From Richelia sinica FACHB-800 (GTDB lineage Bacteria > Cyanobacteriota > Cyanobacteriia > Cyanobacteriales > Nostocaceae): 64,000 nt of DNA. The position numbers and the translations under genes were made by a program. The notes beneath the pieces are model-generated. The model made no database searches and was not told where the DNA came from. It was given only the letters and a program-made list of their open reading frames with translations. This document shows positions 46,161 through 56,177 of this stretch, in pieces (within the stretch, counting starts at the first letter, position 1; the number at the start of each line of letters is the position of its first letter). Location: positions 412,931-476,930 of the forward strand of contig NZ_JACJTT010000001.1 of assembly GCF_014698825.1 (NCBI RefSeq), written 5' to 3'.

Positions 46161-48266
46161 TTAGGCAGCTGCTAGTAAGCCATGATGCTTTAACAAAGCT
46201 GCCGTACTAGGTTCCCGGCCGCGGAAGGCTTTAAATACATCCATAGGATGCTGACTACCTCCTAGGGCTAATACCGTATCGCGGTAGCGTCTGCCAATGG
46301 CTTTAATTGCTTCCTCATTGTCTAAACCAGCTTCCTCAAAGGCAGCAAAGGCATCAGCACTGAGAACTTCAGCCCATTTGTAGCTGTAATAACCTGCGGC
46401 GTAGCCACCTTCAAAAATATGACCAAAGGAGCATAGAAAGGCATCTTCTGGCAAGGGTTGTAAAACAGTTGTGGTTTTAGCGATACGTTGACGCACATCC
46501 GCAGCAGTTTCTTCACCTCCAGGACGATAGCGGTAATGTAATTCCATATCTACACTACTAAAGTGGAGTTGGCGCAACATCGCTGAACCACTCATGTAAT
46601 AACGCCCTGCCAGGAGTTTTTGATAATAATGCTCTGGCAATGGTTCACCAGTTTCATAATGTTTGGCCATGCCAAATAAGGTGGGGCGATCGTAACACCA
46701 GTTTTCCATAAACTGGCTGGGTAATTCCACTGCATCCCACTCAACATTATTAATACCTGCGGCTCCAGTGTAGTCCACTGTGGTCAGCATATGTTGTAAA
46801 CCATGGCCAAACTCATGAAATAAAGTTTCCACTTCATCAAAAGTCATTAAACTGGGATTACCATCCACCGGCGGAGTTTGATTACAAATCAAATAAGCCA
46901 CTGGTAACCGAACGCTGGTAACACCATTTACTTGCAGTTGGCGACGATGAATACACCCGTCCATCCAAGCACCGCCACGCTTTTCTTCAGGACGACTGTA
47001 GGGATCAAGATAAAAATAGGCAATAGGTGTGCCATTTTCGTCTGCAATTTGAAAATAACGTACATCCTCATGCCAAATTGGTGCTTGACCATCGGCTGGA
47101 GTAACAGTCACACCAAACAGACGCTTTACTAGTCCAAACAACCCATCTAAGACTTGGGGTAAGGGAAAGTAAGGGCGTAATTCTTCTGCGGTAAAAGCAA
47201 ATTTTTCTTCCCGTTGACGTTCTGCCCAAAAACCAATATCCCAATGCTGCAAATTATCTGCTTCTGGGGCTTTTTTGCCTTGAGCAAAGGCTTTGAGTGC
47301 TTCTAAATCTTTAACGGCAGCATCGTAGCTAACTTGGCGTAGTTCTTCTAACAGCTTTTCCACTGCTGGTACTGTCTTCGCCATTTTACTAGCTAAACTG
47401 AGTTCAGCATAGTTATCAAAGCCGATTAACTGGGCTAATTCTTGCCGTAATTCTAGAATTCTTTCTATTAGGGGGCTGTTATCCAACTCGCCAAAAGAAG
47501 CACGGGTAAAATAAGCCTGATAAATTTTCTCCCGCAAATCTCGACGGGTACTGTGTTGCATGAAAGGGAAATAGCTGGGAAAATCTAGAGTGATATGCCA
47601 AGGGCCTTCTTCTGGAGTGGCATGTTCTTCACCAGCAGCACGAGCAGCTTGAGCCGCTAAACTCAGTAAACTGTTGGGTAAACCATCAACTTCTTCTTTC
47701 TTGGTCAGAATTAAACGAAAAGCTTTAGTGGCATCCAACACATGGTTAGCAAATTTTGTAGACAGTTCTGCCAACTCCATCTGAATTGTGTTAAATCGCT
47801 CTCTGGCTTCTCCTTCTAAGCCCACACCAGAAAATTCTGCATCACGAATTGCTGCTTCCACTATTCTTTGTTGCGCTGGTGCTAACTTCGTCCAGGTCTG
47901 GCTAGCACGCAAGGCTTTAAAGGCATTATAAATTTTTTTACTTTGCCCCAAAGTATTAATAAACTGCACAACTTTTGGCTGTACCTGTTCATAAGCTGTG
48001 CGTAATTCTGGGCTATTTTTCACACCCATTAAATGATTGAGGATACCCCAACTCCAATATAGGCGTTCAGTTAAATTGTCTAAGGGTTCGACTAAATCTT
48101 GCCATGTGGGTTGGACATTCGCCTCTAAATTAGCGAGTTCTTGCTCTAGTTCTGCTAATAGATGACTAAATGCTGGTTCTACATTTTCTGGCTGAAGATC
48201 CGCAAATGGCGGTAGTCCATAGCCTTTCAGTAAGGGATTTTGAGGAATTGTAGCAGTTGCACTCAT
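46161..48266 (-). CDS. prlC: M3 family oligopeptidase (oligopeptidase A type)
   Basis: A 701-residue zinc metallopeptidase of the thimet/OpdA family. The zinc motif is TLFHEFGHGLQHML (HExxH near residue 470, third ligand Glu about 26 residues on in NNVEWDAVELPSQF). SGSAMLRQLHFSSVDMELHY and FGHIFEGGYAAGYYSYKWAE near the C-terminus supply the substrate Tyr/His residues. It degrades short peptides, including signal peptides, in the cytosol. ATG at 48266 gives MSATATIPQNPLL; the frame stays open 13 codons upstream. Confidence 0.93.
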   Translation of the reverse strand: MSATATIPQNPLLKGYGLPPFADLQPENVEPAFSHLLAELEQELANLEANVQPTWQDLVEPLDNLTERLYWSWGILNHLMGVKNSPELRTAYEQVQPKVVQFINTLGQSKKIYNAFKALRASQTWTKLAPAQQRIVEAAIRDAEFSGVGLEGEARERFNTIQMELAELSTKFANHVLDATKAFRLILTKKEEVDGLPNSLLSLAAQAARAAGEEHATPEEGPWHITLDFPSYFPFMQHSTRRDLREKIYQAYFTRASFGELDNSPLIERILELRQELAQLIGFDNYAELSLASKMAKTVPAVEKLLEELRQVSYDAAVKDLEALKAFAQGKKAPEADNLQHWDIGFWAERQREEKFAFTAEELRPYFPLPQVLDGLFGLVKRLFGVTVTPADGQAPIWHEDVRYFQIADENGTPIAYFYLDPYSRPEEKRGGAWMDGCIHRRQLQVNGVTSVRLPVAYLICNQTPPVDGNPSLMTFDEVETLFHEFGHGLQHMLTTVDYTGAAGINNVEWDAVELPSQFMENWCYDRPTLFGMAKHYETGEPLPEHYYQKLLAGRYYMSGSAMLRQLHFSSVDMELHYRYRPGGEETAADVRQRIAKTTTVLQPLPEDAFLCSFGHIFEGGYAAGYYSYKWAEVLSADAFAAFEEAGLDNEEAIKAIGRRYRDTVLALGGSQHPMDVFKAFRGREPSTAALLKHHGLLAAA

Positions 48267-48502
48267 GATTCTGTGTGTTTGAAGCCGATATATTGGCGGG
48301 AACAATGATTTTTCTTTATATACCTTTTAATGTAACTTCTCGAAATAATTTCGCTCACACACACTAACTAAAATCTAGATTCTGTGATTTTTTGCCCAAG
48401 AATCGCAAAATTCCGATGTCCAAAAATTGCCCTGTTGTGGCTTTACTTGTGCCTTTTCCGGAGATAATCAACTTGGATTAATGTGGAAATGATCACAAAA
48501 TT

Positions 48503-49291
48503 ATGAAATTTTTGCTTTCTGTGGTACTAACACCTGCGGTGATATTATTTGCGGCTAGCGATGCACTGGCAGTCATTAGAACTAAAACTATTGAGTACAA
48601 ACAAGGTAACACCGTATTGCAAGGTTATCTAGCCTATGATGATGCCATCAAAGTGAAACGTCCAGGGGTACTGGTAGTTCATGAATGGAACGGTCTACAG
48701 TCCTATATTAAAAAGCGTACTGTGCAGTTAGCAAAATTAGGATATGTGGCTTTTGCAGCAGATATTTATGGCAAAGGGGTGAGACCAAAAAATATTGCTG
48801 AATCAGCAGCACAGTCGAAAATTTATCGTCAGGATAGAAAATTGTTGCGGGAAAGGGCAAAAGCTGGCTTACAAGTTCTCCAAAATTACCGCTGGACTGA
48901 TGCTAAACGCATTGCAGCTATTGGTTATTGTTTTGGTGGTGGCACAGTTTTAGAATTAGCTCGTAGTGGTGTCAATCTTGCAGGTGTGGTCAGTTTTCAT
49001 GGCAACTTGGATACCCCAAATCCTGATGATGCCAAAAATATTAAAGCTAAGGTGTTAGTATTACACGGTGCTGATGACCCTTTTGTTCCAGATGAGCAAG
49101 TGAGGGCATTTGAAAACGAGATGCGTCAAGCTAAGGTAGATTGGCAATTAATCTCTTATGGTGGAGTTGAACACGCTTTTACCAATCCTGACTATAAAGG
49201 GGAACCAAAAGGCGCTCTTTATAATCCACTAGCAGATCAGCGTTCCTGGAAAGCGATGCGGCAGTTTTTCGCAGAAATATTTCGGAGATAG
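48503..49291 (+). CDS. Secreted dienelactone hydrolase family protein
   Basis: A 262-residue alpha/beta hydrolase. A signal peptide (about 1-23, LLSVVLTPAVILFAASDALA) suggests export to the periplasm. The catalytic triad of the dienelactone hydrolase family is seen: Cys in IGYCFGGGTVLEL (about 144), Asp in HGADDPFVP (about 194) and His in GVEHAFTNPDY (about 226). The true substrate is unknown; many cyanobacterial members act on unidentified esters or lactones. Confidence 0.88.
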   Translation: MKFLLSVVLTPAVILFAASDALAVIRTKTIEYKQGNTVLQGYLAYDDAIKVKRPGVLVVHEWNGLQSYIKKRTVQLAKLGYVAFAADIYGKGVRPKNIAESAAQSKIYRQDRKLLRERAKAGLQVLQNYRWTDAKRIAAIGYCFGGGTVLELARSGVNLAGVVSFHGNLDTPNPDDAKNIKAKVLVLHGADDPFVPDEQVRAFENEMRQAKVDWQLISYGGVEHAFTNPDYKGEPKGALYNPLADQRSWKAMRQFFAEIFRR

Positions 49292-49593
49292 GTGACAGGG
49301 AAGAAGATAGGAAGCAGGGAATAAGAAGAAAATAACTCTTGACTTTTGTACCCCCATCTGTCACATCCATCTACTATCAATGAAATAAGTAAATGGGTAG
49401 TTTCAAGATTGGTATGGGATTTGGATGAAGATAGTTCAAGAGTAGGGGAATGAGTGAAAATTATGAATATGTCCTGTAACTCATGACATGACCTATGGCC
49501 GATTACTAATCACCAATCTAGTGCGATCGCTCACCGTCTTGGCCTCAATGGCACGATAAGATTCTAAAACAATAAATTGTAATAAAGGTCTAA
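49292..49593. other. Intergenic region upstream of pdhB
   Basis: About 300 bases. A single GGTGACAGG unit lies right after the hydrolase stop codon, and a HIP1 site at 49523. No gene or hairpin is seen. Confidence 0.5.
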
Positions 49594-50577
49594 ATGGCAG
49601 AAACACTATTTTTCAACGCTCTACGGGAAGCCATTGATGAAGAAATGGCGCGTGATTCTAGCGTATTCGTTTTGGGAGAAGACGTAGGTCACTACGGCGG
49701 TTCTTATAAAGTTACCAAAGACCTATACAAAAAGTATGGTGATCTGCGAGTTTTAGACACCCCCATCGCTGAAAATAGCTTTACAGGCTTGGCTGTGGGA
49801 GCAGCAATGACAGGGTTACGCCCCATCATTGAAGGGATGAATATGGGCTTTTTGCTCCTCGCTTTTAACCAAATTTCTAATAATGCCGGAATGCTACGCT
49901 ACACTTCCGGTGGTAACTTTAAAATTCCTATGGTGATTCGTGGCCCTGGTGGTGTAGGAAGACAACTAGGTGCTGAACATTCCCAACGGTTAGAAGCATA
50001 TTTCCAAGCGGTTCCTGGGTTGAAAATTGTTGCCTGTTCTACGCCTTACAATGCTAAGGGCTTGCTTAAATCTGCCATTCGTGATGATAACCCTGTTTTA
50101 TTCTTTGAACACGTTCTGCTTTATAACTTAAAAGAAAATCTGCCTGAAGAAGAATATTTAGTACCTTTGGATAAAGCAGAAGTTGTCCGTCGGGGTAAGG
50201 ATGTGACTATTCTTACTTACTCCCGGATGCGCCATCATGTAATGCAAGCTGTTAAACCTTTAGAAAAACAAGGTTTTGACCCAGAAGTTATTGATTTAAT
50301 TTCCCTCAAGCCTCTTGATTTTGATACCATTGGTGCATCCGTGCGGAAGACTCACCGAGTGATTATCGTGGAAGAGTGTATGAGAACTGGCGGTATTGCC
50401 GCAGAATTAACAGCGTCTATCAATGATCGCTTGTTTGATGAATTAGACGCACCAGTATTACGCCTGTCTTCTCAAGATATCCCCACACCTTATAACGGTA
50501 ATCTGGAGCGATTAACCATTGTGCAGCCAGAGCAAATCGTGGAAGCCGTGCAGAAAATGATGGCTTTGCGTGTTTAA
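49594..50577 (+). CDS. pdhB: Pyruvate dehydrogenase E1 component beta subunit
   Basis: A 327-residue transketolase-like protein. [23 protein letters not shown] (its core [16 protein letters not shown] near 28-44), [33 protein letters not shown] and [18 protein letters not shown] are all E1-beta hallmarks. With the alpha subunit it decarboxylates pyruvate using thiamine diphosphate. pdhA is not in the window, which is usual in cyanobacteria. ATG at 49594. Confidence 0.95.
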   Translation: MAETLFFNALREAIDEEMARDSSVFVLGEDVGHYGGSYKVTKDLYKKYGDLRVLDTPIAENSFTGLAVGAAMTGLRPIIEGMNMGFLLLAFNQISNNAGMLRYTSGGNFKIPMVIRGPGGVGRQLGAEHSQRLEAYFQAVPGLKIVACSTPYNAKGLLKSAIRDDNPVLFFEHVLLYNLKENLPEEEYLVPLDKAEVVRRGKDVTILTYSRMRHHVMQAVKPLEKQGFDPEVIDLISLKPLDFDTIGASVRKTHRVIIVEECMRTGGIAAELTASINDRLFDELDAPVLRLSSQDIPTPYNGNLERLTIVQPEQIVEAVQKMMALRV

Positions 50578-50591
50578 GAATCTAGGTCATA

Positions 50592-50605
50592 GGTGACAGG
50601 TGACA
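50592..50605. repeat. STRR, two GGTGACA heptads (reverse of TGTCACC)
   Basis: Two perfect heptads 15 bases after the pdhB stop codon, in the opposite orientation to the arrays at 7713, 8888 and 11551. Confidence 0.75.
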
Positions 50606-50640
50606 GAGGAAGAAGAGTTAATTTCCTTCTTTTCTTCCTT

Positions 50641-50700
50641 CTGGAACTCCTGTTCGCGCAGCGTGCCGAAGGCATACTTCTGAACTCCTGAAACTCCTCC
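50641..50700. repeat. Dispersed repeat, reversed copy of the 8733 element
   Basis: Read on the minus strand: GGAGTTTCAGGAGTTCAG, AAGTATGCCTTCGG, then CACGCTGCGCGAACAGG and GAGTTCCAG. The GTTCAG and CACGCTGCGCGAACAGG parts match 8733-8794. It lies between pdhB and secD. Confidence 0.65.
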
Positions 50701-50759
50701 CCCACTCATAACGCGACAAAAGAACGCTATTATAACCTTTGTCAGTTGTGAGTGATGGT

Positions 50760-52166
50760 ATGCAAAAACAGCGATCGCTATTAGCGTTGATTTTCGTGTT
50801 GGTCATCGCCGCTATTGCGGTGATTGCCACAATTCCTGTACCCTTGGGTCTAGACTTACGGGGCGGCTCACAGCTTACCATTCAGGTGAAAACAACAGCA
50901 GATATTAAGCAAATCACCGAACGAGAATTGGAAGCTGTGAAGAAGGTCGTCGAAGGCCGGATTAATGGTCTGGGCGTGTCTGAACCTGTAATCCAAACCG
51001 TCGGTACTGATAAAATTTTGGTTCAGTTACCAGGGGTAAATGACCCAGAACAAGCGGAACGAGTGTTAGGTGGTACAGCACAGTTAGAATTTCGTACCCA
51101 AAAGCCAGGAACAGAAACTCAAATTTTTGCGCTGCAAGCTTCACGGGCTGAACTAAAAGCCAAGCAGCAAGAATTGAGGAAAAGTAATGACCAAGGGGCA
51201 TTGACTAAAAACCTGGAAGAATTAAAAAATAACAATCAAGCGATCGCTGAACTGTTTGAAAGTACCAATCCTCCACTCACTGGTCAATATTTGGAAAATG
51301 CCTATGGTGAACCGACCCAAGGCAATAATTGGAATGTAGCTCTACGGTTCAATCAAAAAGGTGGAGAACTCTTTGCACAATTGACCAAAAATTTGGCGGG
51401 TACTGGTCGCAGTATTGGTATTTTCTTAGATAACGAACTCATTAGCGCTCCTAACGTGCCCCTACAATTTGCCGCTACAGGGATTACTGGTGGTTCTGCG
51501 ATTATTGAAGGTCGATTTACAGCCCAGGAAGCTAATGATTTAGGTGTACAGTTACGAGGTGGCGCGTTACCCGTACCTGTAGAAATTGCCGAACGGCGGA
51601 CAGTTGGTGCGACATTAGGTAAAGACAGTATCGAGCGGAGTATTTACGCTGGTGTTGCTGGGCTAATTTTAGTCTTTATCTTCATGGTATTTTACTATCG
51701 ACTACCAGGTATGATTGCCAACATCGCCTTGGTGATCTACTCCTTACTGACTTGGGCCACCTTTTCTTTGTTAGGCGTAACCTTGACTTTACCGGGGATT
51801 GCCGGTTTTATCCTCAGTATTGGTATGGCAGTGGATGCCAATGTACTGATTTTTGAACGGACAAGGGAAGAATTACAAGCAGGTAAGTCTCTTTACCGTT
51901 CCGTGGAATCTGGTTTCTACCGTGCCTTTTCCAGTATTTTAGACAGTAACGTGACTACCTGGATTGCTTGCGCTGCCCTATTTTGGTTAGGTTCTGGATT
52001 AGTCAAAGGTTTTGCCCTCACCTTAGCTTTAGGGGTAGCAGTCAGTATGTTTAGTGCCATTACCTGTAGTCGCACCTTTATGTTTATCGCTATTTCCATT
52101 CCCAGTTTGCGGAAAACAGAACTTTATTGTCCCAATGTCTCAGCGTCCAATCAGGCGGAGGTGTGA
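50760..52166 (+). CDS. secD: Protein translocase subunit SecD
   Basis: A 468-residue RND-type membrane protein that helps pull exported proteins across the membrane using the proton gradient. Helix 1 is [19 protein letters not shown], followed by the family motif [16 protein letters not shown] (about 25-40). The large periplasmic region ends near 300 and five helices follow, with [20 protein letters not shown] (about 355-374) carrying the conserved Asp and Arg. ATG at 50760 is chosen; a TTG seven codons earlier is in frame. secF starts 5 bases after the stop codon. Confidence 0.94.
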   Translation: MQKQRSLLALIFVLVIAAIAVIATIPVPLGLDLRGGSQLTIQVKTTADIKQITERELEAVKKVVEGRINGLGVSEPVIQTVGTDKILVQLPGVNDPEQAERVLGGTAQLEFRTQKPGTETQIFALQASRAELKAKQQELRKSNDQGALTKNLEELKNNNQAIAELFESTNPPLTGQYLENAYGEPTQGNNWNVALRFNQKGGELFAQLTKNLAGTGRSIGIFLDNELISAPNVPLQFAATGITGGSAIIEGRFTAQEANDLGVQLRGGALPVPVEIAERRTVGATLGKDSIERSIYAGVAGLILVFIFMVFYYRLPGMIANIALVIYSLLTWATFSLLGVTLTLPGIAGFILSIGMAVDANVLIFERTREELQAGKSLYRSVESGFYRAFSSILDSNVTTWIACAALFWLGSGLVKGFALTLALGVAVSMFSAITCSRTFMFIAISIPSLRKTELYCPNVSASNQAEV

Positions 52167-52171
52167 CGCAC

Positions 52172-53149
52172 ATGAAACTCAGTATTAACAAATCGCGATC
52201 GCTTTGGTGGATTATTTCTTCTGCTATCATCCTCAGTGGTATCATCTCTATGGTGATTTCCTGGCAGAATCCCAATATTAAAGCACCCCTCCGCCCCAGT
52301 TTAGATTTTATTGGTGGTACACGCTTACAGTTCGTCCGCGACTGTAACCAACCAGGTAACTGTGACAAACCCATAGATATCAATGTTGTCCGGGAAGTTG
52401 CCCAAGCTCAAGGACTCGCAGATAGCAGCATCCAGTTAATTTCTGAAAATGGTGCAGATAACGGCATCACCATCCGCTCCAAAAACTTAGATACAGACCA
52501 GCGAACCAAGCTGCAAGCAGCCCTCACAGAAAAAATTGGCGCTTTTGACCAGCAGAAAAATCAAATTGATTCCGTCGGCCCCACATTGGGACGAGAGTTA
52601 TTTCGGTCTGGTGTAATTGCTTTGCTAGTCTCTTTTGTCGGCATTACCATCTACATGGCTGTCCGCTTCCAGCTAGACTATGCAGTTTTCGCCATTGTCG
52701 CTTTGTTCCATGATGTTATCATCACCGTGGGAATGTTCTCAATTTTGGGTTTAGTGGCTGGAATTGAAGTAGATAGCCTCTTTATCGTGGCATTGCTGAC
52801 AATTACAGGGTTCTCCGTTAACGATACCGTGGTGATTTATGATCGCATTCGAGAAACCCTGAAAATTAACCCCAATCGTCCTATTGCTGAAATCGTGGAT
52901 GACGCGGTTAACCAAACCCTATCCCGTTCCATCAACACCACCTTAACAACCTTACTCACATTATTTGCCATCTTCCTATTTGGTGGAGATACTTTGAAAT
53001 ATTTCGCCCTCGCCCTAATTATTGGCTTTATCATGGGGGCTTATTCCAGTATCTTTATTGCGAGTACACTTCTGACTTGGTGGCGAGAACGCAGTGGTAA
53101 ATACCCCAGTAATGCAATGGAAACTGCTGCAAGTTCCCCAGAAAGTTAA
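52172..53149 (+). CDS. secF: Protein translocase subunit SecF
   Basis: A 325-residue partner of Sec[21 protein letters not shown] is helix 1. [14 protein letters not shown] (about 41-54) is the SecF signature. [20 protein letters not shown] and [15 protein letters not shown] hold the conserved charged residues of the translocation helices. GGAGGTG lies about 10 bases before ATG 52172 and overlaps the end of secD. The gene pair is certainly co-transcribed. Confidence 0.94.
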   Translation: MKLSINKSRSLWWIISSAIILSGIISMVISWQNPNIKAPLRPSLDFIGGTRLQFVRDCNQPGNCDKPIDINVVREVAQAQGLADSSIQLISENGADNGITIRSKNLDTDQRTKLQAALTEKIGAFDQQKNQIDSVGPTLGRELFRSGVIALLVSFVGITIYMAVRFQLDYAVFAIVALFHDVIITVGMFSILGLVAGIEVDSLFIVALLTITGFSVNDTVVIYDRIRETLKINPNRPIAEIVDDAVNQTLSRSINTTLTTLLTLFAIFLFGGDTLKYFALALIIGFIMGAYSSIFIASTLLTWWRERSGKYPSNAMETAASSPES

Positions 53150-53230
53150 TATCATTTGCCATGGTGACAGGTGCGAGCAGGATTTTCTCCTTCCCTACTG
53201 TCTTAATTTAACCAGACTGATGATTTTTCT

Positions 53231-53614
53231 ATGGAACAACCAGAAGCACCACCAACTGATTTCACTCAACAAGTGCAAAAGTTACACCAACTAACTGTTT
53301 ACGGACGTTGGTTAGTTGTCGGCTGTTTATGGCTCATCATTACGCCCCTAGCCCTGTGGGATTTACGCGCAGAGATAGTTTTATGGCAGCAATACTTTAC
53401 CTGGGCTGCTGTGCGCTATGGGCTGATTTCACATCGCTTATCAGCCATAGGCATATCCTTCTGTTTGGGTATGACTATTGCTGTTTTAGTTTGGCAAAGT
53501 CGAAATATTTTGTTTGGACTACCCCCAGATGAAAAACAACGTCTAGAACAGCAAGTTTTTCGCATCCGTCAGCAAGGGCCTAGCCATCCCCTATGGAAAT
53601 GGATATGCAACTGA
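53231..53614 (+). CDS. Small membrane protein of unknown function
   Basis: A 127-residue protein with two predicted membrane helices, about 27-46 (WLVVGCLWLIITPLALWDL) and about 70-90 (RLSAIGISFCLGMTIAVLVW). Both ends are cytosolic and polar; the C-terminal part (PPDEKQRLEQQVFRIRQQG) may be an amphipathic helix. I recognise it only as a conserved cyanobacterial hypothetical. It is 81 bases downstream of secF in the same direction, so it may belong to that operon. Confidence 0.72.
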   Translation: MEQPEAPPTDFTQQVQKLHQLTVYGRWLVVGCLWLIITPLALWDLRAEIVLWQQYFTWAAVRYGLISHRLSAIGISFCLGMTIAVLVWQSRNILFGLPPDEKQRLEQQVFRIRQQGPSHPLWKWICN

Positions 53615-53850
53615 ATGTTTTGGGTCTATTTGAGGCTGGCCAGAATTCTCAAATCCGCAGCTTCAGATTAATCTGGTATGAGATGAAAATCCCCCAATTC
53701 ATCTACCCAAAAATATATTTATCTTGTAAAAATTGTCTTGGGTATGGGTATAAATTGAGAATATGTTGCATATCCATACACAAGTTCAGTCATTTTTTGC
53801 AAAATATGACATAACAAATAAAGATACTGCTGTACATTGAGCGTCTACAC

Positions 53851-54324
53851 ATGAACCATCCGCAAATTCACTTTAGCGATCGCTCTGCCGAAATTGACCT
53901 CTACCAACTCCAAGAACTATTTAATCTTGGCGCTTTTTGGGCAAAAGGGCGTAGTATCGAAGACTTAGGTATAGCAGTTGCTAACAGTGAACCAGTTATC
54001 TCTATTTGGGATGGAGAAAAGCTGATAGGTTTTGCTAGAGCCACCTCTGATGGCATATATCGTGCCACAATTTGGGATGTAGTTATTCACCCAGATTATC
54101 GGGGCAAAAGACTGGGCAGCAAGTTAGTAGAAACCGTTTTGAGCCATCCGAAAGTACGTTGGGTAGAGCGTGTTTACTTAATGACAACTCACCAACAAGA
54201 ATTTTACGAAAAGATTGGCTTTGAGACTAACTCCTCTACAACCATGGTGCTGCACAACAACCAAAAAGTGCAAGAGTTTCAACGAGCAGCAGTTCAGGAG
54301 TTACAGCCATTTCCAGGTAAATAA
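53851..54324 (+). CDS. GNAT N-acetyltransferase, Ycf52/plastid SNAT-like
   Basis: A 157-residue GNAT protein. Motif A, which binds acetyl-CoA, reads WDVVIHPDYRGKRLGSKLVE (about 73-92, with the RGKRLG pyrophosphate loop). Motif B is VYLMTTHQQEFYEKIGFE (about 108-125). GLYWAKGRSIEDLGIA-type N-terminal residues (here GAFWAKGRSIEDLGIAV) fit the group that includes algal Ycf52 and plant chloroplast acetyltransferases. These can modify serotonin or protein lysines; the substrate here is unknown. Confidence 0.85.
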   Translation: MNHPQIHFSDRSAEIDLYQLQELFNLGAFWAKGRSIEDLGIAVANSEPVISIWDGEKLIGFARATSDGIYRATIWDVVIHPDYRGKRLGSKLVETVLSHPKVRWVERVYLMTTHQQEFYEKIGFETNSSTTMVLHNNQKVQEFQRAAVQELQPFPGK

Positions 54325-54332
54325 GCTGTTGC

Positions 54333-54393
54333 AGGACTGACGCAAGATGAACGTACTCAAACTCATATTTTTCCTAGCCTATAGGTCAGTCCT
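54333..54393. repeat. 61-base palindromic element (AGGACTGAC ends)
   Basis: AGGACTGAC (54333-54341) and GTCAGTCCT (54385-54393) are exact inverted repeats bounding 61 bases between two convergent genes. The end sequence resembles the AGGACTTACGCA ends of the 32678 element. Confidence 0.6.
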
Positions 54394-54434
54394 ATGTTGG
54401 ATATTGAATCCCATCTCCCTCATATTCTCAATTC

Positions 54435-56177
54435 CTAAGTCTTTGCTGCTTGTCTTTCTAGGCCGACTCCCACCACTGTTGGCTTTTCCTGTTGATACAG
54501 AGGAACTTCCACCCAAAACTTAGTACCTTGACCAAGTTCAGACTCACAGCGTAAAGCACCAGAGTGAGTCTGGACAACAATTTGATAACTGATAGATAAA
54601 CCCAAACCTGTACCTTTACCCACAGGTTTCGTGGTGAAAAAGGGGTCAAACAGCTTGCATTTTGTCTCTTCCGTCATTCCTGGCCCATTATCTGCAATTC
54701 CTACCAATACACGTTTATCGTCAGTAACTGCGGTACTAATGACGATTTGAGCAGGATGACTATCAATAGCTTCTCTGCGATCGCTTTCTAGAGCATCGAT
54801 AGCATTACTAATAATATTCATAAATACTTGATTCAACTGTCCAGGATAACACTCTACTAAAGGTAAATCACCATACTCCTTAATAATTTGAATGGCTGGA
54901 TGATGTGGTTTTACCTTGAGACGATTCTGCAAAATTAGTAGTGTACTTTCAATCCCTTCATGAATATCTACTGCTTTCATATCTGCTTCATCTAACCGGG
55001 AAAAATTGCGTAAAGATAAAACAATTTCCCGAATTCTTTGCGCTCCTATTTTCATGGAAATTAGAGTTTTTGGTAAATCTTCCAACACAAAATCTAATTC
55101 CATATTTGTAATTTTTTCTTGAATATTTTCTCCAGGTTCAGGAAAATTATCTTGATATAAACTGATTAATTCTACTAGGTCTTGAGAGTAATCATATACA
55201 TGAGTAATATTTCCATAAATAAAGTTAACTGGGTTATTAATTTCATGAGCTACCCCAGCTACCAATTGACCTAAACTAGACATCTTTTCTGTTTGAATCA
55301 ATTGAGCTTGCGTATTTTTTAATTCCGCAAAAGTTTGATGTAGCTCTAACTCTGCCTGTTTCCGTTCAGAAATTTCAATTTCCAAAAGTTGATTAATAGC
55401 AGTCAATTCTGTATTTTTCACCATGGTTTCACGAGACTCTTTTAACTTAACTGCCATGTAATTAAATGCTTGGGCTAAATCTTCTATTTCATCACCAGTA
55501 TTAATATTTAGACTATAGTTAAAATTGCCATTAGCAATTTCCTTTGTCCCAGATTGTAATTTGTGTAAGTATTTCACTGTTGGCCGCCAAATGAGCCAAA
55601 ATTTTCCCACAAACAGCAATATAATTCCCCCTGCAAATCCAAAGGAAATAATTCTCTGCAATCTGTGTAGACTTGCTACCTCTGCTTCTACAACATTTTG
55701 TTGTTGATAAGCATGTTCTACGATTTGAGATAGAAATAACTCAATATCTCTGTTAAAAGAATTAATGGCACGAAAATATTGCTGAGAATCTGCCAGATAG
55801 CTTGTCGTATCATTTAACTTAGTTAGTTGATATGTCATTTGTTTTAGAAATTGGTGACGACGACGAATCACAGCAATTTCTGGAGGATTTTGTAGTAACT
55901 TGTCTAAACTATCTAGATATTGGAGAAACTGCTTTGAAGAACTTTCTGTATTTTGGTTATCAGTCTTTAATAAGACTACATCTTTCAGTTCGATAATTTC
56001 CGTCTTTAAGGCATTTTCTGCTTCCAGGGCAACTTTGAGAGTTTCTATACTGCGCTGGCTTTTGGCGCTAATGTTTTGTTTAATATGCTGAATTAGGATA
56101 GTGTTGCCAACAATGATCGCGATGATTGAGACCACAATCACAGCAGAAGCTGTAAAAAACTTTGTAGAAATTTTCAT
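54435..56177 (-). CDS. Membrane sensor histidine kinase, coupled to a PhnD-like binding protein
   Basis: A 580-residue kinase. Helix 1 is about 9-30, helix 2 about 177-197 (IISFGFAGGIILLFVGKFWL), with a helical periplasmic sensor between them. HAMP follows (GTKEIANGNFNYSLNI...GDEIEDLAQAFNYMAVKL) and then a coiled coil with ISERKQAELE. The H-box is [19 protein letters not shown] with His near 311. N-box: NQVFMNIISNAIDALES. G-boxes: DNGPGMTEE and [11 protein letters not shown]. The transmitter is a paralogue of that at 17033-18718. Its start overlaps the end of the binding-protein gene by four bases. No response regulator is adjacent. Confidence 0.93.
   Translation of the reverse strand: MKISTKFFTASAVIVVSIIAIIVGNTILIQHIKQNISAKSQRSIETLKVALEAENALKTEIIELKDVVLLKTDNQNTESSSKQFLQYLDSLDKLLQNPPEIAVIRRRHQFLKQMTYQLTKLNDTTSYLADSQQYFRAINSFNRDIELFLSQIVEHAYQQQNVVEAEVASLHRLQRIISFGFAGGIILLFVGKFWLIWRPTVKYLHKLQSGTKEIANGNFNYSLNINTGDEIEDLAQAFNYMAVKLKESRETMVKNTELTAINQLLEIEISERKQAELELHQTFAELKNTQAQLIQTEKMSSLGQLVAGVAHEINNPVNFIYGNITHVYDYSQDLVELISLYQDNFPEPGENIQEKITNMELDFVLEDLPKTLISMKIGAQRIREIVLSLRNFSRLDEADMKAVDIHEGIESTLLILQNRLKVKPHHPAIQIIKEYGDLPLVECYPGQLNQVFMNIISNAIDALESDRREAIDSHPAQIVISTAVTDDKRVLVGIADNGPGMTEETKCKLFDPFFTTKPVGKGTGLGLSISYQIVVQTHSGALRCESELGQGTKFWVEVPLYQQEKPTVVGVGLERQAAKT

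Noticed and set aside
53308..53814. Plus-strand frames overlapping and following the small membrane protein gene
   Set aside because: Out of frame with the better gene, low complexity, no family features.
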